From Sphingomonas sp. UNC305MFCol5.2 (GTDB lineage Bacteria; Pseudomonadota; Alphaproteobacteria; Sphingomonadales; Sphingomonadaceae): a stretch of 64,000 bases of DNA. Below are positions 27,136-38,771 of the stretch, one piece after another; position 1 is the stretch's first letter; each line of letters starts with the position of its first letter. A program made the position numbers and the translations under genes. Where the stretch lies: positions 62,001 to 126,000 of the forward strand of contig NZ_JOOE01000003.1 in the NCBI RefSeq assembly GCF_000712135.1, read 5' to 3'. The notes beneath the pieces were generated by a model that saw only the letters and a program-made list of their open reading frames with translations, was not told the DNA's origin and did no database searches.

Positions 27136-27199
27136 GAGTCAAAGAGCGACCGAGTTATCGGCCCGCCGAGGCAAGCAGACGAAATCCTACATTGCAAGC
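27136..27199 (+). repeat. Duplicated intergenic element, copy 2
   Basis: GAGTCAAAGAGCG (27136-27148), a 23-base middle containing CCGA-GTTA-TCGG, and a 28-base block beginning CAAGCAGACGAAATCCTACA (27172-27199). The two ends are identical to the copy at 19136-19203. It lies 130 bases before the POT transporter start. On the opposite strand TTGACT (27142-27137) with TAATCC 16 bases later could be a promoter for the nitroreductase gene. Confidence 0.75.
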
Positions 27200-27328
27200 G
27201 CCCCGGTCTTCCGCGGCGGAACCGGCTGCGCCGAGCGCCGCGCTTTACACCCGCGCCATTCGCTCTAGTCTGGCCGCCCATGCGCCGGGCAAGTCCCGGA
27301 AACCGATATAAAAAGGTCGAATTCCCGC

Positions 27329-29122
27329 ATGGTCGAAACCCCCACCGCCGATAGTCCGGCAGAACCCGATATCAGCCACGTAAATCCCGCCGCGGAGAAG
27401 ACGTGGTTCGGGCACCCGCGCCAGCTGGCGCGCATGTTCAGCACCGAGATGTGGGAGCGCTTCGGCTTCTACGGCATGCGCGCGCTGCTGACGCTCTATC
27501 TAACCCAGCATTTCATGTTCGGCGACCGCGAGGCGACGGGCATCTATGGCGGCTTCACGGCCCTCGTCTATCTGACTCCGCTGGTCGGCGGCTATCTCGC
27601 CGACCAGTTCCTCGGATCGAAACGCGCAGTGAAGTTCGGTGCGATCGTCATGTCGCTCGGCTATCTGATCCTGTGCTTCGGCGGCCCGACTGCGCGACCG
27701 CATGCCCAGATCGACGGCCAGCGCTACGAAGTGTCGATCGGGAAATCGGGCGACCGCGAGGTCCGCTACGTCGTCGACGGCACGCGTAAACTCGAGATCA
27801 AGGGCAATGACGACGGCTCGGTCGACCTGCTCGAAAACGGCGCGTCGGTGCGCAAGGTCGCCAAGGGCGGCTTCGAATCCGACGCCGATCGCAGCCCCTT
27901 CTACGTGATGATCATGCTGATCGGCCTGTCGATGGTCTGCAGCGGCAACGGCTTCTTCAAGCCCAACATCTCGACAATGGTCGGCGAATTGTACGAAGTC
28001 GGCGACCGACGACGCGATGCCGGCTTCACGATCTTCTACATGGGCATCAACATCGGCTCGCTCTTCTCGCAGATCCTCTGCCCGTGGCTCGCCGTGGCAT
28101 TCGACTGGTGGGCGGGCTTCGGCCTCGCCGCGATCGGCATGATGATCTCGTGGGCGCTGATCCAGTTCAACGGAAACACGCTGGCCGGCTATGGCGAGCC
28201 GCCCGCACGGCCGGAGGTCGAGCGGCAGCAATGGTTCATCTATGCCGGCGCGCTGCTGATCGTGCCGGTTTTCTACTTCCTCTATGTCAACCTGATGAAC
28301 TCGCCCGAGCCCGCGCCGGGTTCCGGCATCGTCGGCTATGTCGCCTCGCTGCCGCTGATGGGCAAGTTCCTGTTCGGCACCTTCCTGCTCTCGGTCCCCG
28401 GCATCCTGATCTGGTCGTTCGTCGCGGGCAGCCGCCAGGAATTCCAGATGATGCTCGCGGCGATGACGCTGATCGTCTTCAACGTCGTGTTCTGGACTCT
28501 GTTCGAGCAGGCTGGCTCGTCGCTCACCTTGTTCGCCGATCGCAACACCGATCTATCGGTATTCGGATTGTTCAGCATCACCGCGGGCCAGACGCAGTTC
28601 TTCAACGCCGCTTTCATCGTGCTGCTCGCGCCGTTCATGTCGATTATGTGGACCGCATTGGCGAAGCGCGGGCTCGAGCCTTCGATCCCGGTCAAGTTCG
28701 GGATCGCGCTGATCAGCGTGGCGGTCGGCTTCTTTCTGCTGGTATGGGGCGCCACTTATGCCGATGCGGGTTTCCGTGTCGGGATATGGTGGCTCGCGGG
28801 CCTTTATTTCGTCCACAGCTTCGCCGAGCTCTGCATCTCGCCAGTGGGCCTCTCGATGGTCACCAAGCTGTCGATCGCGCGCGTGGTCGGGCTGATGATG
28901 GGGGTATGGTTCCTGTCGATCTCCGTGGCGCAATATTTCGCGGGCATGATCGCGCAGATCGCCAGCGTCGATACCGTCGGCGGGCAGGTGACCAACCTCA
29001 AGGTGAGCCTCGACACCTATGTCGGCGTGTTCACGCTGATATCGTATTGGGCGATCGGGCTGGGCGTGCTCCTGCTGCTGCTCAGCTGGCCGCTCAAGAA
29101 ATGGATGCACGGAGTCAAATAG
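27329..29122 (+). CDS. POT/PTR-family peptide transporter
   Basis: A proton-coupled oligopeptide symporter of 597 residues in the inner membrane. POT signatures: MWERFGFYGMRALLTLYL at TM1 (ExxER-type), GGYLADQFLGSKRAVKFGA, and GFFKPNISTMVGELY. Between the third and fourth hydrophobic segments there is a soluble insertion of about 75 residues (roughly 120-195, GQRYEVSIGKSGDREVRYVV ... LLENGASVRKVAKGGFESD), absent from classical DtpA-like proteins. A duplicated intergenic element lies upstream. Transport of di/tripeptides is inferred from family. Confidence 0.92.
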   Translation: MVETPTADSPAEPDISHVNPAAEKTWFGHPRQLARMFSTEMWERFGFYGMRALLTLYLTQHFMFGDREATGIYGGFTALVYLTPLVGGYLADQFLGSKRAVKFGAIVMSLGYLILCFGGPTARPHAQIDGQRYEVSIGKSGDREVRYVVDGTRKLEIKGNDDGSVDLLENGASVRKVAKGGFESDADRSPFYVMIMLIGLSMVCSGNGFFKPNISTMVGELYEVGDRRRDAGFTIFYMGINIGSLFSQILCPWLAVAFDWWAGFGLAAIGMMISWALIQFNGNTLAGYGEPPARPEVERQQWFIYAGALLIVPVFYFLYVNLMNSPEPAPGSGIVGYVASLPLMGKFLFGTFLLSVPGILIWSFVAGSRQEFQMMLAAMTLIVFNVVFWTLFEQAGSSLTLFADRNTDLSVFGLFSITAGQTQFFNAAFIVLLAPFMSIMWTALAKRGLEPSIPVKFGIALISVAVGFFLLVWGATYADAGFRVGIWWLAGLYFVHSFAELCISPVGLSMVTKLSIARVVGLMMGVWFLSISVAQYFAGMIAQIASVDTVGGQVTNLKVSLDTYVGVFTLISYWAIGLGVLLLLLSWPLKKWMHGVK

Positions 29123-29123
29123 G

Positions 29124-29525
29124 ATGGGGACCGCTGAAGGCGGCTGCCGGTGCGGCGCGGTGCGATACCGCGTCACCGGCGAGCCTGCCGCCACTTCGCA
29201 CTGCCATTGCAGCGACTGCCGCCGCATGACCGGCGCGCCGACGCTCGCCTGGGCGATCTTTCCCGAGGACAAGGTCGAGATCGTCGCGGGCGAGCCGGCG
29301 ATCCACGAGACGTCGTCCGGCGTCGAATGGGGCTTCTGCGCGCGCTGCGGCAGCACTCTCACCTATCGCCGCGCGAGCCGCCCGGGGCTGTACGACGTGA
29401 CCACCGCCACGCTCGACGATCCGGAACTATTTCCGCCGCAAAAGGAGATCTGGACCGGCGAGCGGCTGTCATGGATCCGCTCGAACCCCGAAGTCCCGCA
29501 CTTCCCGAGGACCGGGGCGAGCTAG
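29124..29525 (+). CDS. GFA/CENP-V family zinc protein
   Basis: A 133-residue member of the GFA (glutathione-dependent formaldehyde-activating) family. Zinc ligands are visible: GGCRCGAVRY, SHCHCSDCRRMTGAP and FCARCGSTLTY. Start ATG is one base after the POT stop, so it is translated from the same message. Most family members have no proven catalytic role; formaldehyde-glutathione chemistry should not be assumed. Confidence 0.88.
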   Translation: MGTAEGGCRCGAVRYRVTGEPAATSHCHCSDCRRMTGAPTLAWAIFPEDKVEIVAGEPAIHETSSGVEWGFCARCGSTLTYRRASRPGLYDVTTATLDDPELFPPQKEIWTGERLSWIRSNPEVPHFPRTGAS

Positions 29526-29731
29526 ATACGAAAAGGGAGAACGTCACCGCTCCCCCTGTTTCTTCGGGCAGTCGAATGCCGTTTTTCAGGCAGCGTTACG
29601 GCGCTGCGCAATGAAGAGCGCGATCAGCGAGAACGTCGGGCGATCCTTTGTGAAAGCCCGTGCCGCAATGCAACATAGGACAGCTCTGGTTTGCGGCGGT
29701 GTTTCCGGCAAATGCAATGTTCCCGGTAGTG

Positions 29732-29760
29732 AGTTGCAATAGTTGCAATAGTTGCAATAG
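29732..29760. repeat. Nine-base tandem repeat
   Basis: Three and a bit perfect copies of AGTTGCAAT lie in the 260-base gap between the GFA and macro-domain genes, just beyond the 3' end of the latter. No other feature is visible in this gap apart from weak hairpins near 29600. Confidence 0.8.
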
Positions 29761-29785
29761 TCGCTCGTGCGAGAGGACTCGACGA

Positions 29786-30294
29786 TCAACCCAGAGCGCG
29801 TTCGTACACGGCGGTGACATCCGGGCCGAAGGTCGCGAAGACGACCTTCAGGTCGAGATCCGTCGCCGTCGCGACGCGAGCCTCACGCACGGCTATCTCG
29901 GTCGCGGCCTCGACCGGATAGCGGTAGACGCCCGTGCTGATGGCAGGAAAGGCGATGCTGCGAATACCGTTCTCGGCGGCGATGGTGAAGCAGCGGCGAT
30001 AGCAACTCGCCAGCAGTTCCGGCTCGCCGCGATCACCTCCTTGCCAGACAGGACCGACCGTGTGGATCACGTGGCGCGCGGGCAAGCAATAACCGCCCGT
30101 CAGCTTGGCATCGCCGGTTTTGCAACCCCCAAGCGCGCGAAGCTTGCGGCATTCCTCGAGCAAACGGGGACCGGCGGCGCGATGGATCGCGCCATCGACA
30201 CCACCGCCGCCGAGCAGCGAGCTGTTCGCCGCATTGACGATCGCATCGACCGCCAGCGTCGTGATGTCCACCTGAATCGCGCGCAGCCGGTCGC

Positions 30295-30298
<4 letters not shown>
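29786..30298 (-). CDS. Macro-domain protein, O-acetyl-ADP-ribose deacetylase type
   Basis: A 170-residue macro domain of the YmdB/MacroD class: [27 protein letters not shown] (the NAAN and [10 protein letters not shown] blocks bind ADP-ribose), [16 protein letters not shown], and [13 protein letters not shown]. Members hydrolyse O-acetyl-ADP-ribose, the by-product of sirtuin deacetylases, and mono-ADP-ribose esters on proteins. It begins with GTG 30298 inside the acs stop (GTGA, 4-base overlap), so it is translationally coupled to acs. Confidence 0.93.
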
Positions 30299-32238
<1,940 letters not shown>

Positions 32239-32407
32239 GGGGCCGCTCCTGGCTGATTGTTCGACCCTCCTTGTCCTCAAGCAACCCCGCCGCGCAAGCC
32301 GCAGATTTCGTTACGACACCGCTCCGAGCCGTAGTTTTTCCGGGGCTGCGACAAACTGCGACATAATTTCGGTGGAACCGATTGTCGCTGCCAGCCATCT
32401 TGCCCCA

Positions 32408-33898
32408 ATGGCACGACGCCCAATCGCCTTGACGCTCGCCTTCGCGCTGCCGCTCGCCGCGTGCGCGGTGGGTCCCGATTATCGCCCGCGCACTGCAACC
32501 GAGCTCGGCGTGCCCGAAGCCTATTCGGTGCCCGCCGATCAGCGCGCCCATGAGGACCTGGCCCGCTGGTGGGAGAAGTTCGACGATCCCCAGCTTGCCG
32601 CGATCGTTCGGCGCGCGCAGGCCGCCAACCTCGATATCGCCCAGTCGGTGACCCGGCTTCGTCAGGCGCGCGAATCGCTGATCCAGCGGCGTGCCTCGCT
32701 GTTCCCGAGCGTCAGCGCCTCGGCCGGCGCATCGCGCAGCGAATCGCTTCGCGGCGGCACGACCACCACCACGCTTCCCGACGGCAGCGTTACTTCTTTC
32801 TCGACCGGCGGGCGCAACAGCTTCTCTCTGGGCGCGGACGCGAACTATCAGGTCGATCTGTTCGGCGGCGTGCGCCGCGGCGTCGAATCCGCCCGCGCCG
32901 GGTATCAAGCGGCGGGCTTCGATTATGCGACGGTGCTGATCTCGATCGAGGCGGAAACCGCGCGCAACTATGTCCTCGCGCGCGCCGCACAGGCCCAATT
33001 GGCCAATGCGCGCCAGTCGCTCGCGCTGCAGGACGACAATCTCCAGATCGCCCAGTGGCGCGTGCAGGCGGGACTGGTCTCGACGATCGATCAGGAGCAG
33101 GCGCGCGCGTCGCGGGCCCAGGCCGCCGCGTCGATCCCCAATCTCGAAGCCAGCTATAACGGCTTCGTCTCGCGCCTCGGCGTGCTCACCGGCCAGGCGC
33201 CGGGCGCGCTCAAGGCCGAACTCGAAGCCGTGAAGCCGATCCCGCGCGGCCCCGCAAGCGTCGCTGCCGGCATCCCCGCCGAGACGTTGCGTCAGCGTCC
33301 CGACATCCGCTCGGCCGAGCGCAATCTCGCTTCGGCGACCGCGCAGATCGGCGTCGCGACGGCGCAGCTCTACCCCTCGCTCGGCATCGGCGGCAGCATC
33401 GATGCCGGATCGAGCGCGCTCAGCTCGATCTTCGACGTGATCACCGGCCGGCTCTTCGCCAATATCGCGCAAACGATCTTCGACGCTGGCCGCACGCGCA
33501 GCCAAACGCGTTCGGCGCAAGCCGCCGCGGATGGCGCGTTCCTTTCGTACAAGCAGACCGTGCTCACTGCGCTGGAGGACATTGAGAATTCGATCGTGGC
33601 ACTGCAGGCGGCGCAACGCCGCGAGACCGAGTTCCGCATCGCACTCGAGGCGGCGAACAACCAGGCGATCCTCGCGCGGATGCAATATCGCTCGGGCCTC
33701 ACCGATTTCACGACTCTCAACCAGGCCGAGGCGTCGTTGCTCTCGGCGCAGAACGGCCTGGTGGGCGCACAATCCGATCAATCGACGGCGCTGATCCAGC
33801 TCTATCTGTCGCTCGGCGGCGGCTGGGACAGCAGCATCACTCCCGAGGCTCCGGCGCGGACCTCGGCGACCACAGGCGGCACCGCGGATGGCAACTGA
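32408..33898 (+). CDS. RND/ABC efflux outer-membrane factor lipoprotein
   Basis: A 496-residue TolC-type outer-membrane channel of the NodT/OprM group. A lipoprotein signal ends at the lipobox LAACAVGPDY, and two outer-membrane-efflux repeats follow (residues ~60-250 and ~275-470), with the marks TLRQRPDIRSAERNLASATAQIGVATAQLYPSL split across the second. It is the first gene of a four-gene unit with adaptor, ATPase and permease, each overlapping the next by 1-14 bases, so it serves that MacAB-like pump. Confidence 0.92.
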   Translation: MARRPIALTLAFALPLAACAVGPDYRPRTATELGVPEAYSVPADQRAHEDLARWWEKFDDPQLAAIVRRAQAANLDIAQSVTRLRQARESLIQRRASLFPSVSASAGASRSESLRGGTTTTTLPDGSVTSFSTGGRNSFSLGADANYQVDLFGGVRRGVESARAGYQAAGFDYATVLISIEAETARNYVLARAAQAQLANARQSLALQDDNLQIAQWRVQAGLVSTIDQEQARASRAQAAASIPNLEASYNGFVSRLGVLTGQAPGALKAELEAVKPIPRGPASVAAGIPAETLRQRPDIRSAERNLASATAQIGVATAQLYPSLGIGGSIDAGSSALSSIFDVITGRLFANIAQTIFDAGRTRSQTRSAQAAADGAFLSYKQTVLTALEDIENSIVALQAAQRRETEFRIALEAANNQAILARMQYRSGLTDFTTLNQAEASLLSAQNGLVGAQSDQSTALIQLYLSLGGGWDSSITPEAPARTSATTGGTADGN

Positions 33899-35321
33899 TC
33901 CCAACAAGAATCTCGACGAGTTCCTCGGCACGCCCGCCCGGCCCTGGTGGCGGCGCTGGCTGAAGTGGATCATCATCGGCGCAGTCGTCCTCCTCGCCGT
34001 ATTCGCGCTGTCCCGTTTCTTCTTCGGCGGCGCCACCGCCACGCAATATTCGACCGAGGAAGCGGCACGCGGCAATCTGACCGTCACCGTCTCCGCCACC
34101 GGCAAGCTCGCCCCGACCAATCAGGTCCAGGTCGGCTCCGAGCTTTCGGGCCTGGTCGAGACGGTCAGCGTCGACGTCAACGATCGCGTCATCAAGGGCC
34201 AGCCGCTCGCAGTTCTCGACACTTCGCGCCTCGACGATTCGATCGCCCAGAGCCAGGCGGCACTGAACGCCAATGTCGCACAAGTGGCGCAGGCGCAGGC
34301 CACCGTCGCCGAATCGCGCGCGCAGCTCCAACGACTCGAAGAGGTCAGCCGGCTGTCGGGCGGGCGCGTTCCCGCCAAAGTCGAGATGGAACAGGCGCGC
34401 GCCGCCGCCGCCCGCGCGGTGGCCGCGGTCAAGGTAGCCGAAGCGAATGTCGTATCCGCCCGCGCGGCGCTCTCGTCGAACCAAACGCAGCGCTTCAAGG
34501 CAGTGATCCGCTCGCCGGTGAACGGTGTCGTGCTCGCCCGCCAGATCGACGCGGGCCAGACCGTCGCCGCCTCGTTCAACACGCCGACCTTGTTCGTGAT
34601 CGCCGAGGATCTCTCGGCGATGGAGCTGCAGGTCGCGATCGACGAGGCCGATGTCGGCTCGGTCAAGCAGGGCCAGCTGGCGAGCTTCACGGTCGATGCC
34701 TTCCCGGGCAAGACCTTCCCCGCGACGATCACGCGCGTCGACCTCGGCTCGAACCTCTCGGCCCAGTCGGCGACAAGTTCGAGCTCGAGCAGCGCGACCA
34801 CCCAATCGCAGGTCGTCTCCTATGCGGCCACGTTGAGCGTCGCCAATGCCGACCAGCAGCTCCGGCCCGGCATGACCGCGACAGCCGAAATCATCACGAA
34901 GGCAAAGCCCAACGTGCTGCTCGTGCCCAACGCGGCGCTGCGCTTCCGGCCGGGCGCGGGCGGCCAGGCCGCAAGCGGCGGCCAGGGCGGCATCGCCGGC
35001 GCGCTCGTTCCGCGCGGTCGGCGTGGCGGTGCCGGCGGCGGCGCGCAGAAATCCGCGACGATGAGCCGCGGCGCGCAGCAGGCCGTCTATATCCTCGGCG
35101 CGGATGGCCAGCCCCAGCCGGTGCAGGTCACCACCGGCGACACCGACGGCACCGTCACCGAAATCACCGGCGGCGACCTGAAGCCCGGCATGAAGGTGAT
35201 CACCGGCCAGCTAGCTTCCGAGAGCGGCGCTAGCCAGCGCCGCCAGGGATCCGGGCAACGGCGCCAGGGCGGCGGCAATCGCGCGCAAGGCAGTGCGGGA
35301 GGCCAGAGTGGCGGCCAGTGA
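33888..35321 (+). CDS. MacA-like periplasmic adaptor
   Basis: Membrane-fusion protein of 477 residues: one N-terminal transmembrane helix (about 27-48), lipoyl/barrel-sandwich halves (TVTVSATGKLAPTNQVQVG and FKAVIRSPVNGVVLARQID) around a coiled coil rich in Ala/Gln, then a beta-barrel domain and a long Gly/Gln/Arg-rich C-terminal tail (from about residue 360 and again after 440) that is probably disordered. It links the MacB-type permease with the TolC-like channel. It starts 11 bases before the end of the channel gene. Confidence 0.92.
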   Translation: MATDPNKNLDEFLGTPARPWWRRWLKWIIIGAVVLLAVFALSRFFFGGATATQYSTEEAARGNLTVTVSATGKLAPTNQVQVGSELSGLVETVSVDVNDRVIKGQPLAVLDTSRLDDSIAQSQAALNANVAQVAQAQATVAESRAQLQRLEEVSRLSGGRVPAKVEMEQARAAAARAVAAVKVAEANVVSARAALSSNQTQRFKAVIRSPVNGVVLARQIDAGQTVAASFNTPTLFVIAEDLSAMELQVAIDEADVGSVKQGQLASFTVDAFPGKTFPATITRVDLGSNLSAQSATSSSSSSATTQSQVVSYAATLSVANADQQLRPGMTATAEIITKAKPNVLLVPNAALRFRPGAGGQAASGGQGGIAGALVPRGRRGGAGGGAQKSATMSRGAQQAVYILGADGQPQPVQVTTGDTDGTVTEITGGDLKPGMKVITGQLASESGASQRRQGSGQRRQGGGNRAQGSAGGQSGGQ

Positions 35322-36020
35322 CTCACCGATCATCCAGCTACGCGGCGTCACCAAGATCTATGGCGAGGGTCAGAGCGCGTTCCGGGCACTGAAAGGTATC
35401 GATGTCGACATCGCGGCGGGCGATTTCGTCGCGGTGATGGGCCCTTCCGGCTCGGGCAAGTCGACGATGATGAACATCCTCGGCTGCCTCGACGTGCCGA
35501 GCGGTGGCGCGTTCCTGTTCAAGGACGTGCACGTCGAGCGGATGGATCGCGACCAGCGCGCACTGCTCCGCAGGAAATATTTCGGCTTCGTATTCCAGGG
35601 CTTCAACCTGCTTGCGCGCACCTCGGCGCTCGAGAATGTCGAGCTGCCTTTGCTCTATCGCGGCGATCCAAAGAAGGAGCGGCGCGAGGCGGCGATGGCC
35701 GCGCTCGACAAGGTGGGGCTCAAGGAGTGGTGGGATCACACCCCCGCCGAGCTTTCGGGCGGCCAGCAGCAGCGCGTCGCGATCGCCCGCGCGATCGTCA
35801 CCAATCCCGACGTCCTCCTCGCCGACGAACCTACCGGCAATCTCGATTCGGAGCGCTCGATCGAGATCATGAAGCTCCTCGCCGACCTCAACCGGACCAG
35901 CGGGATCACCGTGCTGATGGTGACGCATGAGCCCGACATGGCTGCGTTCGCGCGCACGATCATCCACTTCAAGGACGGGCTGGTCGAACGCATCGACAAC
36001 CATGCGCACGAGCCCGCCTG

Positions 36021-36021
<1 letters not shown>
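35308..36021 (+). CDS. MacB-type ABC transporter ATP-binding protein
   Basis: A 237-residue ATPase of the LolD/MacB/FtsE group. Walker A GPSGSGKST, Q-loop FVFQGFNLL, signature LSGGQQQRVAIARA, Walker B VLLADEPTGNLD, H-loop VMVTHEPD. GTG 35308, six bases after GGGAGG, is preferred over the GTG at 35293; either way the gene starts inside the adaptor's 3' end. It powers the permease encoded next, here as a separate polypeptide rather than fused as in E. coli MacB. Confidence 0.93.
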
Positions 36022-37226
<1,205 letters not shown>

Positions 37227-37232
37227 GTCCGG

Positions 37233-37826
37233 CTACTTTCCGTCGGTCTTCAGTCCGTAGAGCTGGCGCAGTTCCTCCAGATCCGCCCGGGTATCGACAT
37301 CGGCCAGCTCCGCCGGGCTGGTCACGACATGGTGCCCGCGCCGAATCAATTGCCGCGCGCCCTCGTCGCCCTCGAGATCGAGCAGCCGGTCGAACAAATG
37401 GCTCCCGAACAATGCCGGCGGACAGGGTTGCGCACCGTTGCTCGACGCTACGACCGTATCGAGCCCGTCTGCGGCATCGAACAGCCGGTAGATATGCGCG
37501 GCCGTCACGCGCGGCATGTCCGCCAGCGCCACCAGCACCGCATCGGCACCCGCTTCTTTCGCGGCCATCACCCCGTGGCATAGCGAACGCGCCTGACCGA
37601 GCGACGGATCGGGATTCTCCTCGACGCGATAGCCCAGCGCCGCGAAATCGAGGCTGGTGTCCGAGACCACTGCGATCCGCGTGAGGAAGGGCACGTTCTC
37701 GAGCGCAGTCACGACATGATAGGCCAGCGGCTTGTCGAGGAACGGCTCGGCGAGCTTGTCGCCGTCGAAGCGGCGCGAGCGCCCCGCGGCGAGCAGCACC
37801 AGAGCGGTCCGTTCAGGCGTCAGCAT
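37233..37826 (-). CDS. MocA/MobA-like nucleotidyltransferase
   Basis: A 197-residue NTP-transferase-fold protein of the molybdenum cofactor cytidylyltransferase type. The nucleotide loop LVLLAAGRSRRFDGDKL, the motif LVALADMPRVTAAHI and PCPPALFGSHLFDRL fit MocA, which converts Mo-molybdopterin to the CMP form used by xanthine-dehydrogenase-family enzymes. It overlaps xdhC by 14 bases. No molybdenum hydroxylase is adjacent; an IorB-like subunit lies at 3.3-5.5 kb. Confidence 0.85.
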   Translation of the reverse strand: MLTPERTALVLLAAGRSRRFDGDKLAEPFLDKPLAYHVVTALENVPFLTRIAVVSDTSLDFAALGYRVEENPDPSLGQARSLCHGVMAAKEAGADAVLVALADMPRVTAAHIYRLFDAADGLDTVVASSNGAQPCPPALFGSHLFDRLLDLEGDEGARQLIRRGHHVVTSPAELADVDTRADLEELRQLYGLKTDGK

Positions 37827-38727
37827 GGAAGCTCCTTACCATCGCGGCGGCGATCGAAAGCGCGATCTCGGCGGGTCCGATGCTGCCGATATCGATCCCC
37901 GCAGGGCCGTCGATCCGGGCAAGCTCCGCCACCGCCACCCCCGCGGCCGCCAGCCGCTCCAGCCGCGCGGCGTGGCTCCGGCGCGAGCCGAGCGCCGCGA
38001 CATAGCCGGTCGGATGCGCGAGCGCGGCGACCAATGCCGGATCGTCGATCTTGGGATCATGGCTGAGCGTCACCACCGCGGTGGCGGGATCGGGTTTCAG
38101 CGCGGTCACGGCCTCATCGGGCCAGCGGTCGTCGAGAGTCACGCCGGGAAAACGCTCGGGCGTCAAAAATCTCCCCCGCGGATCGATCACATGCGTGAAG
38201 ATTCCCAGCTCGCGCGCCAGCCCGGCCAGCCGCTGCGCGATCTCGACGGCGCCGACGATCACCAGGCGGCGCGGCGGATCGTAGCGATTGACGAAATCGC
38301 CCAGGGATCCGGGCGTGCTGCGGCCCGTGGCGAGATCAGTCGCCACGTCAAAGCCGACACCGTCAGCCCGCGCGCGCTCGATCGCCTCGAACAATTGCGG
38401 ATCGAATCCCTCGGCGGATACGGGCTGCACCAGCACGGCGATTTCGCCGCCGCACGGCAGCCCGACTTCCCACGCCGCGGAATCGGCCACGCCATAGGTC
38501 TTCACGACAGCGGGCGCGCCGGCGATGACGTCCTCCGCCGTCGCGAGAATGTCGTTCTCGACGCATCCCCCCGAGACCGAGCCCTCGAAACGGCCGTCTT
38601 CACGCACCAGCATATGGCTGCCGCGCGGCCGCGGCGCCGAGCCCCAGGTCGAGACCACGGTGGCGATCGCCATCCTGCTCCCCGCCCAGGCGCGCGCGGC
38701 CGCCAGCACGCTGTCATTTTCCGCCAC
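37813..38727 (-). CDS. XdhC/CoxI-family molybdenum hydroxylase maturation protein
   Basis: A 304-residue protein with the XdhC/CoxI N-terminal motif (VVSTWGSAPRPRGSHMLV ... GSVSGGCVENDI) and a C-terminal Rossmann domain (RLVIVGAVEIAQRLAGLAR, DPRGRFLTPERFP, LGSRRSHAARLERL). XdhC proteins bind molybdenum cofactor, protect it and help its sulfuration before insertion. GTG 38727 with GAGG upstream is chosen; GTG 38748 is also possible. Operon with the MocA-like gene. Confidence 0.88.
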   Translation of the reverse strand: MAENDSVLAAARAWAGSRMAIATVVSTWGSAPRPRGSHMLVREDGRFEGSVSGGCVENDILATAEDVIAGAPAVVKTYGVADSAAWEVGLPCGGEIAVLVQPVSAEGFDPQLFEAIERARADGVGFDVATDLATGRSTPGSLGDFVNRYDPPRRLVIVGAVEIAQRLAGLARELGIFTHVIDPRGRFLTPERFPGVTLDDRWPDEAVTALKPDPATAVVTLSHDPKIDDPALVAALAHPTGYVAALGSRRSHAARLERLAAAGVAVAELARIDGPAGIDIGSIGPAEIALSIAAAMVRSFHADA

Positions 38728-38771
38728 GCTTCGCCTCGCTCCCGTCACATCCGCGCATTAACGCCTGGCCC

